NCBI GenBank assembly: GCA_963974105.1
Contig: CAXBBG010000005.1
Location: forward strand, 62,001 to 126,000
From: UBA2136 sp963974105
GTDB lineage: Bacteria > Pseudomonadota > Alphaproteobacteria > UBA2136
Length of the DNA stretch: 64,000 nt
Direction of reading: 5' to 3'
The translations under genes and the position numbers were made by a program. Below the pieces are notes generated by a model, which saw nothing but the letters and a program-made list of their open reading frames with translations, was not told the origin of the DNA and ran no database searches. Of this stretch, positions 8,936 through 19,123 are shown piece after piece. The stretch's first letter is position 1. Every line of letters begins with the position of its first letter.

Positions 8936-11205
8936 ACAATAAAAAAATTATATCTATTAAAAAAAGACTTATTATTATCATTCTGAGCATTAGCGCCTTC
9001 ACACTTATATTAGCAAGTTTTTTTCAGATTTTAGGCTCGGTTTATTTTAATCAGGACAAGCTTAAACACGACCTTTCTGTCACTGCCAAAAGCGTTGCTT
9101 TTCAGCAAGCTTCGTCTTTAGAATTCTTAGACAACATAACTTCAAACGAAATATTTTTAGCGTTCACGCTCAACGCCACAATTTTATCGTCCTGCCTTTA
9201 TGACGACAAAAACCATTTATTTTCCTCATACCAAAAGAATGATGTAAATAAATGCATGCCTTCTTTTGAAAGCAAACAAATTACCCAGTCATTATTAGAA
9301 ACGACCGTGGTCGAACCCGTCTTATCATTTGGGGAACACATTGGCATTTTAACCCTAACGGCATCCCTGAATGATATTTATGTATATCTAGGGAAAATTA
9401 GTTTTGTCAGCGCATTTATTTTTATACTCGCTATGAGCATCGCCTATCACCTTGCCTCAAATTTACAAAGAACCATTACAACCCCCATTCGGTCCCTTGC
9501 AAAACTCGTACGCAATGTTTCATTAACAGGCGCCTATAATTTACGTGCAGAAAAAAGTAATTTAGATGCAGAAGATGAAACGACTATTTTAATCGACGGC
9601 TTTAATGACATGCTTTCAATTATTGAAGAGCGCAATGAAAACCTTGTTCAAGCAAGATATATAGCAGAGCATGCCAACGAAGTAAAAACAGATTTCCTTG
9701 CGAATATGAGTCATGAAATCCGAACACCTTTAAATGGTGTTATTGGCACTTCAGAGCTTTTACTTTCTATGAACTTAGCACCACAACAAAAAGAGCTGGC
9801 CAATATTATAGAAAGGTCGTCTAAAAGTTTACTGGCCATTATAAATGACGTTCTTGACATTGCTAAAATAGAGGCTGATGAGCTTGTTTTAGAGCCTTCT
9901 CAAATAAATATCGAGGACCTTATTATTGATATTATTCATACCTTCAACGGTATTGCGCTTAAAAAGGGCGTTATGCTTAATATTAGCCTTGAGCCTAGCA
10001 TTCCACGCATTGTAACATGTGACCCTGTGCGCTTGCGTCAAATACTTGTAAACCTCATTAGCAACGCGATAAAATTCACGTCTAAGGGATATGTGCTTAT
10101 TGAAGTTAAGTTTAACCGTGGCGTTTACAAATTTAGCATTATAGATACGGGGATAGGTATACCCCCTAAGCAGCAAGAATATATATTCCAAAGATTTTCT
10201 CAAGCTGACAGCACAACAACCAAAAACTATGGTGGCACAGGCCTCGGCTTAGCCATTTGCGCAGAACTTTGTAAACTGATGGCTGGCACACTTACCGTAA
10301 AAAGCACTGTAGGCGAAGGCTCTGAATTTAGCCTAAGTTTATCTCTGGAATATGAAGAAACTGAAACAAATTACGGCGTATCTAAAGTGCTTGAATACAA
10401 AAAAGTTTTTATTATTAACAAGGACCTTATAAGCGCAGATATTTTACGCGATCAACTTATATTCCTTAAAATAAACGCAACCGTTTTCAAGTCAACGCTA
10501 GATGCCTTGGCAAATATTCAAAACAACAAAGAACCTAACTTTATATTTATTGAGTCTCGAGAAATGGAAAATGATACACCGTCTTTAAAAAAACTATATG
10601 AGACCACAAAGGCATCTATCATCTTAACATCGCCCTACCACACAACGGTAAACACCCAAAAATTAAACAAATTGAATATTAAGGCTTATATAAATCGTCC
10701 GTTTTATTTTGATGCTTTGAAAGAGCTTTTAGAAAGACTACTCTTAACGGATAAAACCCTTTTATCGAAAGATATTATCACCACAGAAACTCAGGTGCAT
10801 CGCCTCACACATTTACATAAAGTAAGTAATTCTGAAAAATTGGAAATTTTAATTGCGGAAGATGACATCGTAAATCAGATGCTCATGGAGAAAATATTGA
10901 AAAAAATGGGGCATGATACTGTCATTGTTGAAAACGGCGCCATTGCCTTTGACACTTTTAAACAACATAAATTTGACCTTGTGCTTATGGACATGCAAAT
11001 GCCTATTCTAGACGGCGTAGATACCACCAAGAAAATTCGCCACTACGAATTAGAAAACAACCTAAAGAAAACAAAAATCATCGCCCTGACAGCCAACGCT
11101 CTAAAAGAACACCAAAAACTATGTGCAGAAGCAGGCATGGACGATTATTTCACAAAGCCCATCACATTAGAGAAGATAAAAGAAATGATTCATGGTGCAG
11201 CATAA
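8932..11205 (+). CDS. Hybrid sensor histidine kinase with CHASE8-like periplasmic sensor
   Basis: A 757-residue inner-membrane kinase. The order is: transmembrane helix (about 12-34), periplasmic sensor of about 120 residues, second helix (about 155-178), HAMP with TTPIRSLAKLV, and HisKA with phospho-acceptor His261 in NMSHEIRTPLNG. Then come the HATPase domain (DTGIGIPP, GGTGLGLAI), a degenerate receiver-like segment (about 470-600) and a C-terminal receiver with Asp687 in VLMDMQMPILDG. The sensor length and layout resemble the CHASE8 domain of YfiN. The gene overlaps the YfiR-like gene by 4 bp, so the two probably form one periplasm-to-cytoplasm signalling unit. There is no HPt domain, so phosphotransfer would need another protein. 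Confidence 0.88.
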   Translation: MNNKKIISIKKRLIIIILSISAFTLILASFFQILGSVYFNQDKLKHDLSVTAKSVAFQQASSLEFLDNITSNEIFLAFTLNATILSSCLYDDKNHLFSSYQKNDVNKCMPSFESKQITQSLLETTVVEPVLSFGEHIGILTLTASLNDIYVYLGKISFVSAFIFILAMSIAYHLASNLQRTITTPIRSLAKLVRNVSLTGAYNLRAEKSNLDAEDETTILIDGFNDMLSIIEERNENLVQARYIAEHANEVKTDFLANMSHEIRTPLNGVIGTSELLLSMNLAPQQKELANIIERSSKSLLAIINDVLDIAKIEADELVLEPSQINIEDLIIDIIHTFNGIALKKGVMLNISLEPSIPRIVTCDPVRLRQILVNLISNAIKFTSKGYVLIEVKFNRGVYKFSIIDTGIGIPPKQQEYIFQRFSQADSTTTKNYGGTGLGLAICAELCKLMAGTLTVKSTVGEGSEFSLSLSLEYEETETNYGVSKVLEYKKVFIINKDLISADILRDQLIFLKINATVFKSTLDALANIQNNKEPNFIFIESREMENDTPSLKKLYETTKASIILTSPYHTTVNTQKLNKLNIKAYINRPFYFDALKELLERLLLTDKTLLSKDIITTETQVHRLTHLHKVSNSEKLEILIAEDDIVNQMLMEKILKKMGHDTVIVENGAIAFDTFKQHKFDLVLMDMQMPILDGVDTTKKIRHYELENNLKKTKIIALTANALKEHQKLCAEAGMDDYFTKPITLEKIKEMIHGAA

Positions 11206-11218
11206 TTGGAATATGGCG

Positions 11219-11257
11219 TAAAAAAAAGCTCCTTACTTTTACGCAAAGAGCTTTTTA
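11219..11257. terminator. Bidirectional terminator between convergent genes
   Basis: AAAAGCTC pairs with GAGCTTTT around a 16-base loop. A and T runs on both sides can end transcription of the hybrid kinase (plus) and of the RimB-RimK fusion (minus). Confidence 0.7.
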
Positions 11258-11271
11258 TAAAAACTATGCAA

Positions 11272-12675
11272 CTATGCGTTTAATAGTTTTACTTTTTTAT
11301 TTTTAGGCTTCATGTTACCGAAATTCTTTTCAATAGCATCTATCATTAAAGAAGCCACATCTTTACCAGAGGCACGTTCAATACCCTCTAGGCCTGGAGA
11401 TGAGTTCACCTCCAAAATACGTGGCCCAGAATTTGACCTTAGAATATCAACACCTGCAACACTTAAACCTAAAATTTTAGTCGCAGCGATAGCCATTTTC
11501 TTTTCTTCTTTAGTTAGCTTGGTCTCAAGGGCTAAGCCACCAAGGTGAATGTTAGCTCTAAAGTCACCATCGACAGAACGGCGCTCCATAGCGGCTACCA
11601 CCCGACCATCAATAACAAAACAACGCAAATCAACCCCTGCCGATTCTTTGATAAATTCTTGTACCAAGAAGTTGGCGTTTAAGCTCTTAAAACCGTTGAT
11701 AAGGTTTTCAGCTGCTTTTGCCGTTTCCGCCAAAATAACACCGCGACCTTGCGTACCCTCAAGTAATTTAATCACCAAAGGTGCACCACCTACTAATTTA
11801 ATAAGGTCTTTTGTGTTTTGAGGCGAATTTGCAAACCCTGTAGAAGGCATATCAATGCCTTTACTTGAAAGGATTTGAAGCGCTTTTAATTTATCTCGAG
11901 AACAAGTAATAGCTTCCGCTGTGTTTAAACACAATACGCCCGAAGCTTCATATTGCCTTGTGACAGCACACCCATAAAAAGTGACTGAAGGTTTAAGCCT
12001 TGGGATAATAGCATCTACATCTGTAAGATCCATACCATCTAGGTAATGGATAGCAGGTCTGCGTGCATTGATGTGCATATAGGTATGGCGCACATTCACA
12101 AAAGTCATTTCATGGCCACGTGCTTCTCCAGCTTCCATAATACGCTTATTTGAGTAGAGGTCTGGGTTACTTGCTAAAAGTACAATTTTAAGACCAGACT
12201 TCTCAATAGTGTGATCTTTATAAAGTGTTAATAGCTCTTTAGTTGTATATTTTTTAAGAAGGCATTTACCTTCAGGGTCAACAATAATACGCCCTTCCAT
12301 AGCTTGACGCCCTAAAAGCATACGAAAACCCATAGAGTCGCGGTTCGTGAGTGTTAGTTCGATATCCCATGACTCAGAACCAATACCCAAGGTCGTTTGC
12401 ACCACATATCTAAGATCCTTGTGGCCATTAGAACTTTTAACCATACGCTGCTCTAGTAAAAGAGCCTTGCAACGTCTGTGTATACTACGGTTATTAACAA
12501 TAGGGTGAACGTCAAAATAAACATAGTCCTTACCATCTTCCCTAACAACCTCTTGATTATATGCATGCAAACTAGATGTTGCGGCACCACTGTCAATTCG
12601 AGCCTTTACTGCTTCTAAACCTAAATCAGGCAACGAGCACCACTCTTCCGAACCGAGTACAATCTTATCAGGCAT
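11272..12675 (-). CDS. RimB-RimK fusion: retropepsin-like protease domain plus ATP-grasp ligase
   Basis: A 467-residue fusion. Residues 1-140 are the ATP-dependent zinc protease-like domain (PF05618, RimB type), with the retropepsin-like ARIDSGAATSSLHA and the later MLLGRQAM. Residues about 155-450 are a RimK-type ATP-grasp ligase: VIKLLEGTQGRGV loop, QEFIKESAGVDLRCFVIDG, and metal-binding EVNSSPGLEGIE. RimK adds glutamate residues to the C-terminus of ribosomal protein S6, and RimB trims or regulates that tail in pseudomonads. Having both on one chain suggests coupled addition and removal. It lies between two sensor kinase units. Confidence 0.87.
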   Translation of the reverse strand: MPDKIVLGSEEWCSLPDLGLEAVKARIDSGAATSSLHAYNQEVVREDGKDYVYFDVHPIVNNRSIHRRCKALLLEQRMVKSSNGHKDLRYVVQTTLGIGSESWDIELTLTNRDSMGFRMLLGRQAMEGRIIVDPEGKCLLKKYTTKELLTLYKDHTIEKSGLKIVLLASNPDLYSNKRIMEAGEARGHEMTFVNVRHTYMHINARRPAIHYLDGMDLTDVDAIIPRLKPSVTFYGCAVTRQYEASGVLCLNTAEAITCSRDKLKALQILSSKGIDMPSTGFANSPQNTKDLIKLVGGAPLVIKLLEGTQGRGVILAETAKAAENLINGFKSLNANFLVQEFIKESAGVDLRCFVIDGRVVAAMERRSVDGDFRANIHLGGLALETKLTKEEKKMAIAATKILGLSVAGVDILRSNSGPRILEVNSSPGLEGIERASGKDVASLMIDAIEKNFGNMKPKNKKVKLLNA

Positions 12676-12810
12676 TTAAAAAATCCTATCTTCTTTAATT
12701 AGTAACCACATAATTGCAGATTTATAATTTAAAAGCCAACCATAAAATGAAGTATCCCCCTTCAAAGTGGCACAAGCTTTTGTAAATATTAAAATTCAAT
12801 GGCAATAAAT

Positions 12811-15693
12811 TTACAATGAGGTCGAAATAAATGTCCGTATTTCTGACTTTGTTGCATTTAAAGACTCCTCCAAAGACTCAAACTCTTGCATTAAACTTTC
12901 TACCGTATCTTTAGGATTATCTGTTGATTTAAATGCTTTTTCAAGCCTTTCCATTTGTGCGCCTAAATATAGCAATCCCAACTGCTGACTAGAGGATTTA
13001 AGTTTATGTGCACAACTTATAATACCGCCTTTGTCGTTCACACCCCTGCATTGCAATATCTTTTCAATACATTCATCTGCATCTAAAATATAATGTTCAA
13101 CAATCGAATCAAAATCGTCGCCCATAATATCCTTCACACCAGAAAAAATGTTTTTATCTAAAATAAAGCCTCCACCTATATTCACTTTTGGCTCTGCAAC
13201 TGAACTCCCATCGTTTTTTGAGAGTTCAGAAGGTTCTACAAAACTCTCTAAATTGTCTTTCGACGCCCACTTTAAAATAATATCTTTAAGGTGTACTTGC
13301 CTTATGGGTTTTGAAATATAATCGTCCATACCAGCGTCAAAGCAAACCTGGTCATCGCCTTTCATAGCATTAGCCGTTAACGCAATAATAGGAATTTCAG
13401 GTAATTCACCATTTCTCTTCATTTTACAAATTTGCGCAGTTGCCTCAAATCCATCCATGCGCGGCATATGACAATCCATAAATATCAGATCAAAATCTTT
13501 TTGTTTTTTCAATACTTTTAAGGCGTCTACACCGTCCACAGCTGAAACACTTTCTACGTTTAACTTATTAAGCATTTCCACTGCAATATTTCTGTTTACC
13601 TTATTATCCTCAACCACCAAAATTTTTATACCAGAAATGAGTTGTTCCATATTTTTATTATGCACAATCGTTTCTTGATGGTTAGAAACTTTTATAATCT
13701 TTTTTATAATCTTTTCTAAATCTTTTTTATACAAAGGCTTATTTAACCATGCATCCACTCCTGAATCTTCTATAGATTCAATTGCTGAGTTACCGTCCGA
13801 CGACGTTAAAATCATGAAGGGGGTATCTCTAAGATTTGGGTCAGACTTTACGGCACTACAAAAATCTGCACCATTCATAAAAGGCATATTAAAGTCAGAA
13901 ATAATCAAATCAACCTTATCTGTATTCTTATCATCTTTTAATACAGACAAAGCTTCGACAGCACTTGAAAACGATGATGAACGAAGGCCCATAGAAGAAA
14001 GTTGCTCTCTAATTATATGCCTATTCACTTCAATATCATCCACAATAAATGCATGCATATTTTCAGGGATTTTGTAACCATCTATCTCATGAGATTGTGC
14101 ATTTTTTGTTTCATCTATTGGTAACACACAAGTAAACCAGAATGTTGAACCGCGTCCAGGTGAACTTTCAACACCAATGCGTCCACGCATAAATGAAACA
14201 AGTCTTTGGCATATGCTTAAACCAAGCCCAGTACCGCCATATTTACGCGTGGTGGAATTATCTGCTTGATTAAACCTATCAAATATTTTTTCTTGCGCTT
14301 CTTTAGCAACGCCAACCCCAGTATCTTTAATTTCAATCCTTAGAGCTTCATATCCTGGCAAAGCCATCACGCTTTCATCACGCATGATATCTATTAATAC
14401 ATAACCAGAATCTGTAAATTTAATCGCATTATTGGCTAGATTTGCAACAATTTGAGCAAAGCGAACAGGGTCACCTAAATAATAGCTATTTAGGCTTTTA
14501 TTTATACGTAACATAAAGTCTATGTTTTTACTGCGCGCATAAGGTGAAACCATATCACTTACACCTTCAACCACATCCACAATATCCAATGAAACTTCTT
14601 CTAAATTAAGATGCCCCGATTCAATTTTAGAAAAGTCTAAAATTTCGTTAATTAGGCGTAGTAAGTTTTCTGAAGATTTTAAAATAACTTTAAGTTGTCT
14701 GTCTTCTTTTTCACCGTGTTTATTAGAAAGTAAAAGTTCCGCAGTACCTATAATACCGTTCATGGGCGTTCTTATTTCATGGCTCATTGTCGCCAGGAAA
14801 TCGTCTTTTAGTTGATTTGCACTGTTGGCCTTTTTTACCTCAACCTCTAACAAGCTTTGCTTTTCTTTAAGCTCTTCAATATATAGTTCAATTTCAATTT
14901 TCTTTTTTTCTAATTCTTTAGTGTTATTTAAGAAAATTTCAATAGAAGACGCCATTTCTCCTAATTCATCCCCTTTTGCTGTAAATGGAATTTCAACATT
15001 AAGGCTACCATTAGATATTGCAGACATAACTTTGTTTATGGCAAGCAGTGGGTTTAACAATTTATAATAGCTAAAATATATAAATAAGAAGGCCATTAAA
15101 ATCATCAACGAAATTATAAATATGGATAAATAATGAAACATTTCTCGTAATTCGGTAATTTCCGCATCTATGATTGAGCGCGCCTCTCCTCTTTTGTTCT
15201 GAATGTATTTTTTTAAAGTATTCAATGAAGACAAAGCAGGTTGATCATCCACCTTTACAAAAGGGTCAATTTCTTCGGCAGTATAACCCTCATATACTAA
15301 GTTTTCTAAAATAGGCATTTTAGAACGATACTCTAACATTATACTTTCAATTTCTTGTAAAGCACTACTTTCTAAATAATCCACACCCAAGGCTCTATAC
15401 TTGGCAATATTAACACCTAAAAGTCGATTAAATGTATAAGCACCCAAAAGTAAATTTCTATCTTTACGCAGCAGATAGTTTTTAAATCTATGGATCATGC
15501 CACCATAACCAATATTATCTTTTATTTCGTTAATAAGTGTAATTTTAGACAAAGTACTGCTATCAAAGCTTTTCCACTCTTGATGCAAGTACTCCGTACG
15601 AGAATTTATATAAAAAATAGACACGCAGAGTATAAACATAACAAACAGTATAATGGCTGTAATAACATGGCTAAATGACTTAAGATTTAACAT
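12811..15693 (-). CDS. Multidomain hybrid histidine kinase (HisKA-HATPase-REC-REC-HPt)
   Basis: A 960-residue kinase with all phosphorelay modules. A transmembrane helix (about 8-28) precedes an all-helical periplasmic domain of about 160 residues. A second helix (about 193-215), HAMP and a coiled coil (260-295) follow. His305 lies in TMSHEIRTPMNG, and the HATPase domain carries DTGVGV and GGTGLGLSI. Receiver 1 has Asp600 (ISDFNMPFMNG), receiver 2 has Asp740 (FMDCHMPRMDG), and a C-terminal HPt has His896 in CAHKLKSSSQQLG. This is the BarA/TorS-like architecture. Its ATG directly abuts the stop of an upstream periplasmic protein gene, the presumed sensor partner. Confidence 0.92.
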   Translation of the reverse strand: MLNLKSFSHVITAIILFVMFILCVSIFYINSRTEYLHQEWKSFDSSTLSKITLINEIKDNIGYGGMIHRFKNYLLRKDRNLLLGAYTFNRLLGVNIAKYRALGVDYLESSALQEIESIMLEYRSKMPILENLVYEGYTAEEIDPFVKVDDQPALSSLNTLKKYIQNKRGEARSIIDAEITELREMFHYLSIFIISLMILMAFLFIYFSYYKLLNPLLAINKVMSAISNGSLNVEIPFTAKGDELGEMASSIEIFLNNTKELEKKKIEIELYIEELKEKQSLLEVEVKKANSANQLKDDFLATMSHEIRTPMNGIIGTAELLLSNKHGEKEDRQLKVILKSSENLLRLINEILDFSKIESGHLNLEEVSLDIVDVVEGVSDMVSPYARSKNIDFMLRINKSLNSYYLGDPVRFAQIVANLANNAIKFTDSGYVLIDIMRDESVMALPGYEALRIEIKDTGVGVAKEAQEKIFDRFNQADNSTTRKYGGTGLGLSICQRLVSFMRGRIGVESSPGRGSTFWFTCVLPIDETKNAQSHEIDGYKIPENMHAFIVDDIEVNRHIIREQLSSMGLRSSSFSSAVEALSVLKDDKNTDKVDLIISDFNMPFMNGADFCSAVKSDPNLRDTPFMILTSSDGNSAIESIEDSGVDAWLNKPLYKKDLEKIIKKIIKVSNHQETIVHNKNMEQLISGIKILVVEDNKVNRNIAVEMLNKLNVESVSAVDGVDALKVLKKQKDFDLIFMDCHMPRMDGFEATAQICKMKRNGELPEIPIIALTANAMKGDDQVCFDAGMDDYISKPIRQVHLKDIILKWASKDNLESFVEPSELSKNDGSSVAEPKVNIGGGFILDKNIFSGVKDIMGDDFDSIVEHYILDADECIEKILQCRGVNDKGGIISCAHKLKSSSQQLGLLYLGAQMERLEKAFKSTDNPKDTVESLMQEFESLEESLNATKSEIRTFISTSL

Positions 15694-16242
15694 TTAAGGT
15701 ACTTTCGTTATAAGGGCAGACTGTAATAAAAGGTTCATTCTATTTTTAGCAAGTTCAGTTAAACCGTAAACATCACTAGGCGCTTTATTCATGACATGAA
15801 TAATTTTATAAAATTCTTGCACCTTATATTTATTTTCTATATCTAATAAAGCCTTCACAGCCTTGTCTAAAACTTCTCCAGAGTAGATATAAACCTCACT
15901 TGGCGTAATTTCAGCTCTATTAAGCATGTCAAAATCATATAAGTTTATAGAGGGCATGTTATGCTCAAATAAAAACGTGTTAAATATTTTTACAAAGTTA
16001 TTTGCATTCATAAGCACATCAGAAGGGCTTTTACCAGCATACATTTCAACTTCTATTTTACTAAATTCAGTTTGTACTTCAGGGGGGTATAAAAGAGCTA
16101 TCTTCTCAATAACGATATTTATGTTATTCCATAAAGGATATAAATTATTTGGCGTGAATCCATATTTAGGTACATCTGCCCACGCATGGCCCATGCAGGT
16201 ACACATTAAAAACAGCGCAGTAATTCTTATAATTTTTTTCAT
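15694..16242 (-). CDS. Periplasmic protein with repeated P-S-D/E-V motif, kinase partner
   Basis: A 182-residue protein with a clear signal peptide (cleavage near HAWA-D). The mature chain is predicted helical and contains three related segments: SPSDVLMNANNF, TPSEVYIYSGEVLD and APSDVYGLTELA, about 45 residues apart. I do not recognise a named family. It is the first gene of a two-gene unit; its stop and the hybrid kinase start are adjacent with no gap, which argues that it is the periplasmic input for that kinase. Confidence 0.75.
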   Translation of the reverse strand: MKKIIRITALFLMCTCMGHAWADVPKYGFTPNNLYPLWNNINIVIEKIALLYPPEVQTEFSKIEVEMYAGKSPSDVLMNANNFVKIFNTFLFEHNMPSINLYDFDMLNRAEITPSEVYIYSGEVLDKAVKALLDIENKYKVQEFYKIIHVMNKAPSDVYGLTELAKNRMNLLLQSALITKVP

Positions 16243-16561
16243 ACACTTATTATCTAAATGTTTGACGATATTTTCAATTAAACATGCTTTAAAGGTATAT
16301 AAAACAGCGTAAATACATAAATTTTAATCAAAAAGCATACATTATACCTTGCACTATATTAGCCTTATATGACGCCTATAGGTCGGCAATAAACACGGTT
16401 TTATTAAAGGTTTCCATTCAGCTTCAACCACTTTTTAATGTTTTAATTTTAAACTTAACCAAGCCGTTTTATTTACGACAAAGTCAATCTTACAACCATC
16501 AATTTATTTCCACAAAAAAAAGCACCCCAATAAAGGGGTGCTTTTTCTCTTGAACCATCGT
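16243..16561. other. Intergenic: promoter side of kinase unit and katG terminator
   Basis: The 270 bp upstream of the periplasmic protein gene are AT-rich and must contain its promoter; no clear -35/-10 pair or operator stands out. The rest is the katG terminator. Confidence 0.4.
16514..16547 (-). terminator. katG terminator
   Basis: A perfect 8-bp stem, AGCACCCC with GGGGTGCT, a six-base loop and A/T runs on both sides, 15 bp after the katG stop. Confidence 0.85.
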
Positions 16562-18724
16562 TTATTTCACATCAAAGCGATCTAAATTCATGACTTTTGT
16601 CCATACTTTCACAAAAGCTTCTACAAAGTTAGGTGAAGCATCGTCACACCCATAAACTTCAGCTAAAGCTCTAAGTTGAGAGTTAGAACCAAAGACCAAA
16701 TCAGCACGTGATGCATGCCACATAACCTGACCAGAAGCACGTGATTTACCAACAAATTCCTGTGCCGATTCATCAACAGCTTCCCATACAGTCTCGCTGC
16801 TTAATAGGTTTTTATAGAAGTCATTATTTAGTGTCTCAGGGTTAGTTGATAGCACGCCAAGCTTGCTTTGGTTATAATTCACACCAAGCTGACGCAAACC
16901 ACCTATTAAAACTGTCAATTCGGGTGCTGTCAGTGTTAATAACTGTGCTTTATCAATAAGCATTTCTTCTTGTGTCACTGTAAACTGCACAGGATGATAG
17001 TTACGGAACCCATCAGCCTGCGGTTGAAGCACATCAAATGATTCAATATCAGTCTGCTTTTGCGTTGCATCTCCGCGCCCACTTGTAAATGGCACGGACA
17101 CATTGTACCCTGCATTTTTAGCAGCTTTTTCTACACCTACATTACCAGCCAAAACAATTAAATCAGCCATCGACACGTCATGAGTGCAAGATTTTTGAAT
17201 ACCTTCGAGCACAGATAAAACTTTTTGTAGCTTGGCAGGTTCGTTTACTTCCCAGTCTTTTTGAGGGCTTAGACGAATACGTGCACCATTCGCACCACCG
17301 CGCATATCAGACCCTCTATAAGTAGATGCTGAAGCCCATGCAACTGATGTCATTTCTGCAATAGAAAGAACACTCGATGCAATTTTATCCTTTAGCTCTT
17401 TCACATCAGCATCGCTTAATTTTTGACCTACAGGAATTGGGTCTTGCCAAATAAGTTCTTCATTTGGAACTTCCTTACCTAAATAACGAGAACGAGGCCC
17501 CATATCACGGTGTGTCAATTTAAACCAAGCACGTGCAAAAGCATCTGCAAAGGCTGAAGGATCTTCTTTATATTTAAGCGATATTTTTTTATAAATTGGG
17601 TCTTCTTTTAAGGCTAAGTCCGCCGTTGTCATCATTGGTGCATGTGTTTTGTTTGGATTGTGTGCATCAGCAACCGTTGTGGCAGCTGCTTCGTCGGTCG
17701 GTATCCATTGATTTGCACCTGCGGGGCTTTTAACCAACTTCCACTCATAGCCAAATAGCGTTTCAAAATAATTATTATCCCACTTTGTTGGTGTGGAATT
17801 CCAAGCACCTTCAATACCACTCGTAATGGTGTGCTCGCCTTTACCACTTTTAAAGTTGTTTTTCCAACCCAGTCCTTGCATTTCAATATTCGCAGCTTCT
17901 GGTTCACGCTCTAAATTACTATCGGGTGCCGCGCCATGGCACTTACCAAAAGTATGTCCGCCTGCCACTAAAGCAACAGTTTCTTCGTCATTCATCGCCA
18001 TGCGTGCAAATGTCTCACGGATATCATGTGCAGACGCAATCGGATCAGGATTTCCATTAGGACCTTCTGGGTTTACATAAATGAGTCCCATTTGTACAGC
18101 TGCAAGCGTTGGCTCTAATTCACGTTCACCTTCGTAGCGTTTGTCACCAAGCCACTGGGCTTCATTCCCCCAGTAAACATCTTCTTCTGGTTCCCAAATA
18201 TCGCATCGACCACCAGCAAAACCAAATGTTTTAAGCCCCATGTCTTCTAACGAACAGTTCCCTGCTAAAATAAACAAGTCTGCCCAAGAAAGTTTGTTGC
18301 CGTACTTTTGCTTAATAGGCCAAAGTAAACGACGTGCTTTGTCTAGGTTACCATTATCAGGCCAGCTGTTTAGAGGTGCAAAGCGTTGGTTACCTGTATT
18401 AGCACCGCCACGACCGTCACTTGTTCGGTAAGTACCTGCGCTGTGCCACGCCATTCGAATCATAAAGGGACCATAGTGTCCATAGTCCGCAGGCCACCAA
18501 TCTTTAGAATCTTTTAAAAGGCTATATATGTCTTTTTTAACATCATCTAAATTTAGTGATTTAAAGGACTCTGCATAATTAAAATTTGGGCTCAAAGGGC
18601 TAGACAAGCTTGAATGCTGATGTAAAATTTTCAAGTTTAATTGATTGGGCCACCAGTCTTTATTGCCTTGTCCGCCGCCTGCAGCGTGTTGAGCTGAAGC
18701 GCCTGTTATTGGGCATTGGTTCAT
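16562..18724 (-). CDS. katG: Catalase-peroxidase KatG
   Basis: A bifunctional haem enzyme that removes hydrogen peroxide. The 720 residues contain the distal triad Arg90, Trp93, His94 (RMAWHSAGTYR) and the proximal His257 (AGGHTFGKCHG). Trp93, Tyr216 (GLIYVNPEGP) and Met242 form the crosslinked adduct required for catalase activity. The second, haem-free peroxidase half is also complete. It starts at the ATG after TTAGGAAACAACA. It is transcribed alone, with its own terminator. It marks the left limit of the repeat-rich accessory stretch. Confidence 0.97.
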   Translation of the reverse strand: MNQCPITGASAQHAAGGGQGNKDWWPNQLNLKILHQHSSLSSPLSPNFNYAESFKSLNLDDVKKDIYSLLKDSKDWWPADYGHYGPFMIRMAWHSAGTYRTSDGRGGANTGNQRFAPLNSWPDNGNLDKARRLLWPIKQKYGNKLSWADLFILAGNCSLEDMGLKTFGFAGGRCDIWEPEEDVYWGNEAQWLGDKRYEGERELEPTLAAVQMGLIYVNPEGPNGNPDPIASAHDIRETFARMAMNDEETVALVAGGHTFGKCHGAAPDSNLEREPEAANIEMQGLGWKNNFKSGKGEHTITSGIEGAWNSTPTKWDNNYFETLFGYEWKLVKSPAGANQWIPTDEAAATTVADAHNPNKTHAPMMTTADLALKEDPIYKKISLKYKEDPSAFADAFARAWFKLTHRDMGPRSRYLGKEVPNEELIWQDPIPVGQKLSDADVKELKDKIASSVLSIAEMTSVAWASASTYRGSDMRGGANGARIRLSPQKDWEVNEPAKLQKVLSVLEGIQKSCTHDVSMADLIVLAGNVGVEKAAKNAGYNVSVPFTSGRGDATQKQTDIESFDVLQPQADGFRNYHPVQFTVTQEEMLIDKAQLLTLTAPELTVLIGGLRQLGVNYNQSKLGVLSTNPETLNNDFYKNLLSSETVWEAVDESAQEFVGKSRASGQVMWHASRADLVFGSNSQLRALAEVYGCDDASPNFVEAFVKVWTKVMNLDRFDVK

Positions 18725-19123
18725 TGTTGTTTCCTAACTCCTTAGTTGTTGTTATTTTATTATTTACCCTGCACGGTTATAAGTAAAATATAACTAATTT
18801 ATACAAACGATAACATTTATTTATGCACAGGCAACAAGCCTTATTCACAAGCTTACACATGAAGAAATGGGTTTGTCAAAACCATTCAATATAGCGCTAT
18901 AATAATGGCGGTATCTAAAGAAGTTAGAACTTTTTGTCGTACAAAAATTAAATACAAACATCCTACATCATATACAATAGTACCGATTGAGAGTGACATA
19001 TAAGACTTGAAGGAATCTCCCTATCAATCTTTTGCCAATTTATTAAAATAATAATACCATAAATTTAACACAAACAATAAAGCCTTTACCGTCAGAGGTT
19101 TTAAAAATATACGGTGTTAAGGA
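18725..19123. other. Intergenic upstream of katG
   Basis: 399 bp, AT-rich, between the katG start and the end of the DUF1554-like gene, both on the minus strand. It must hold the katG promoter. I see no confident OxyR or Fur site and no good terminator for the upstream gene. Confidence 0.4.
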
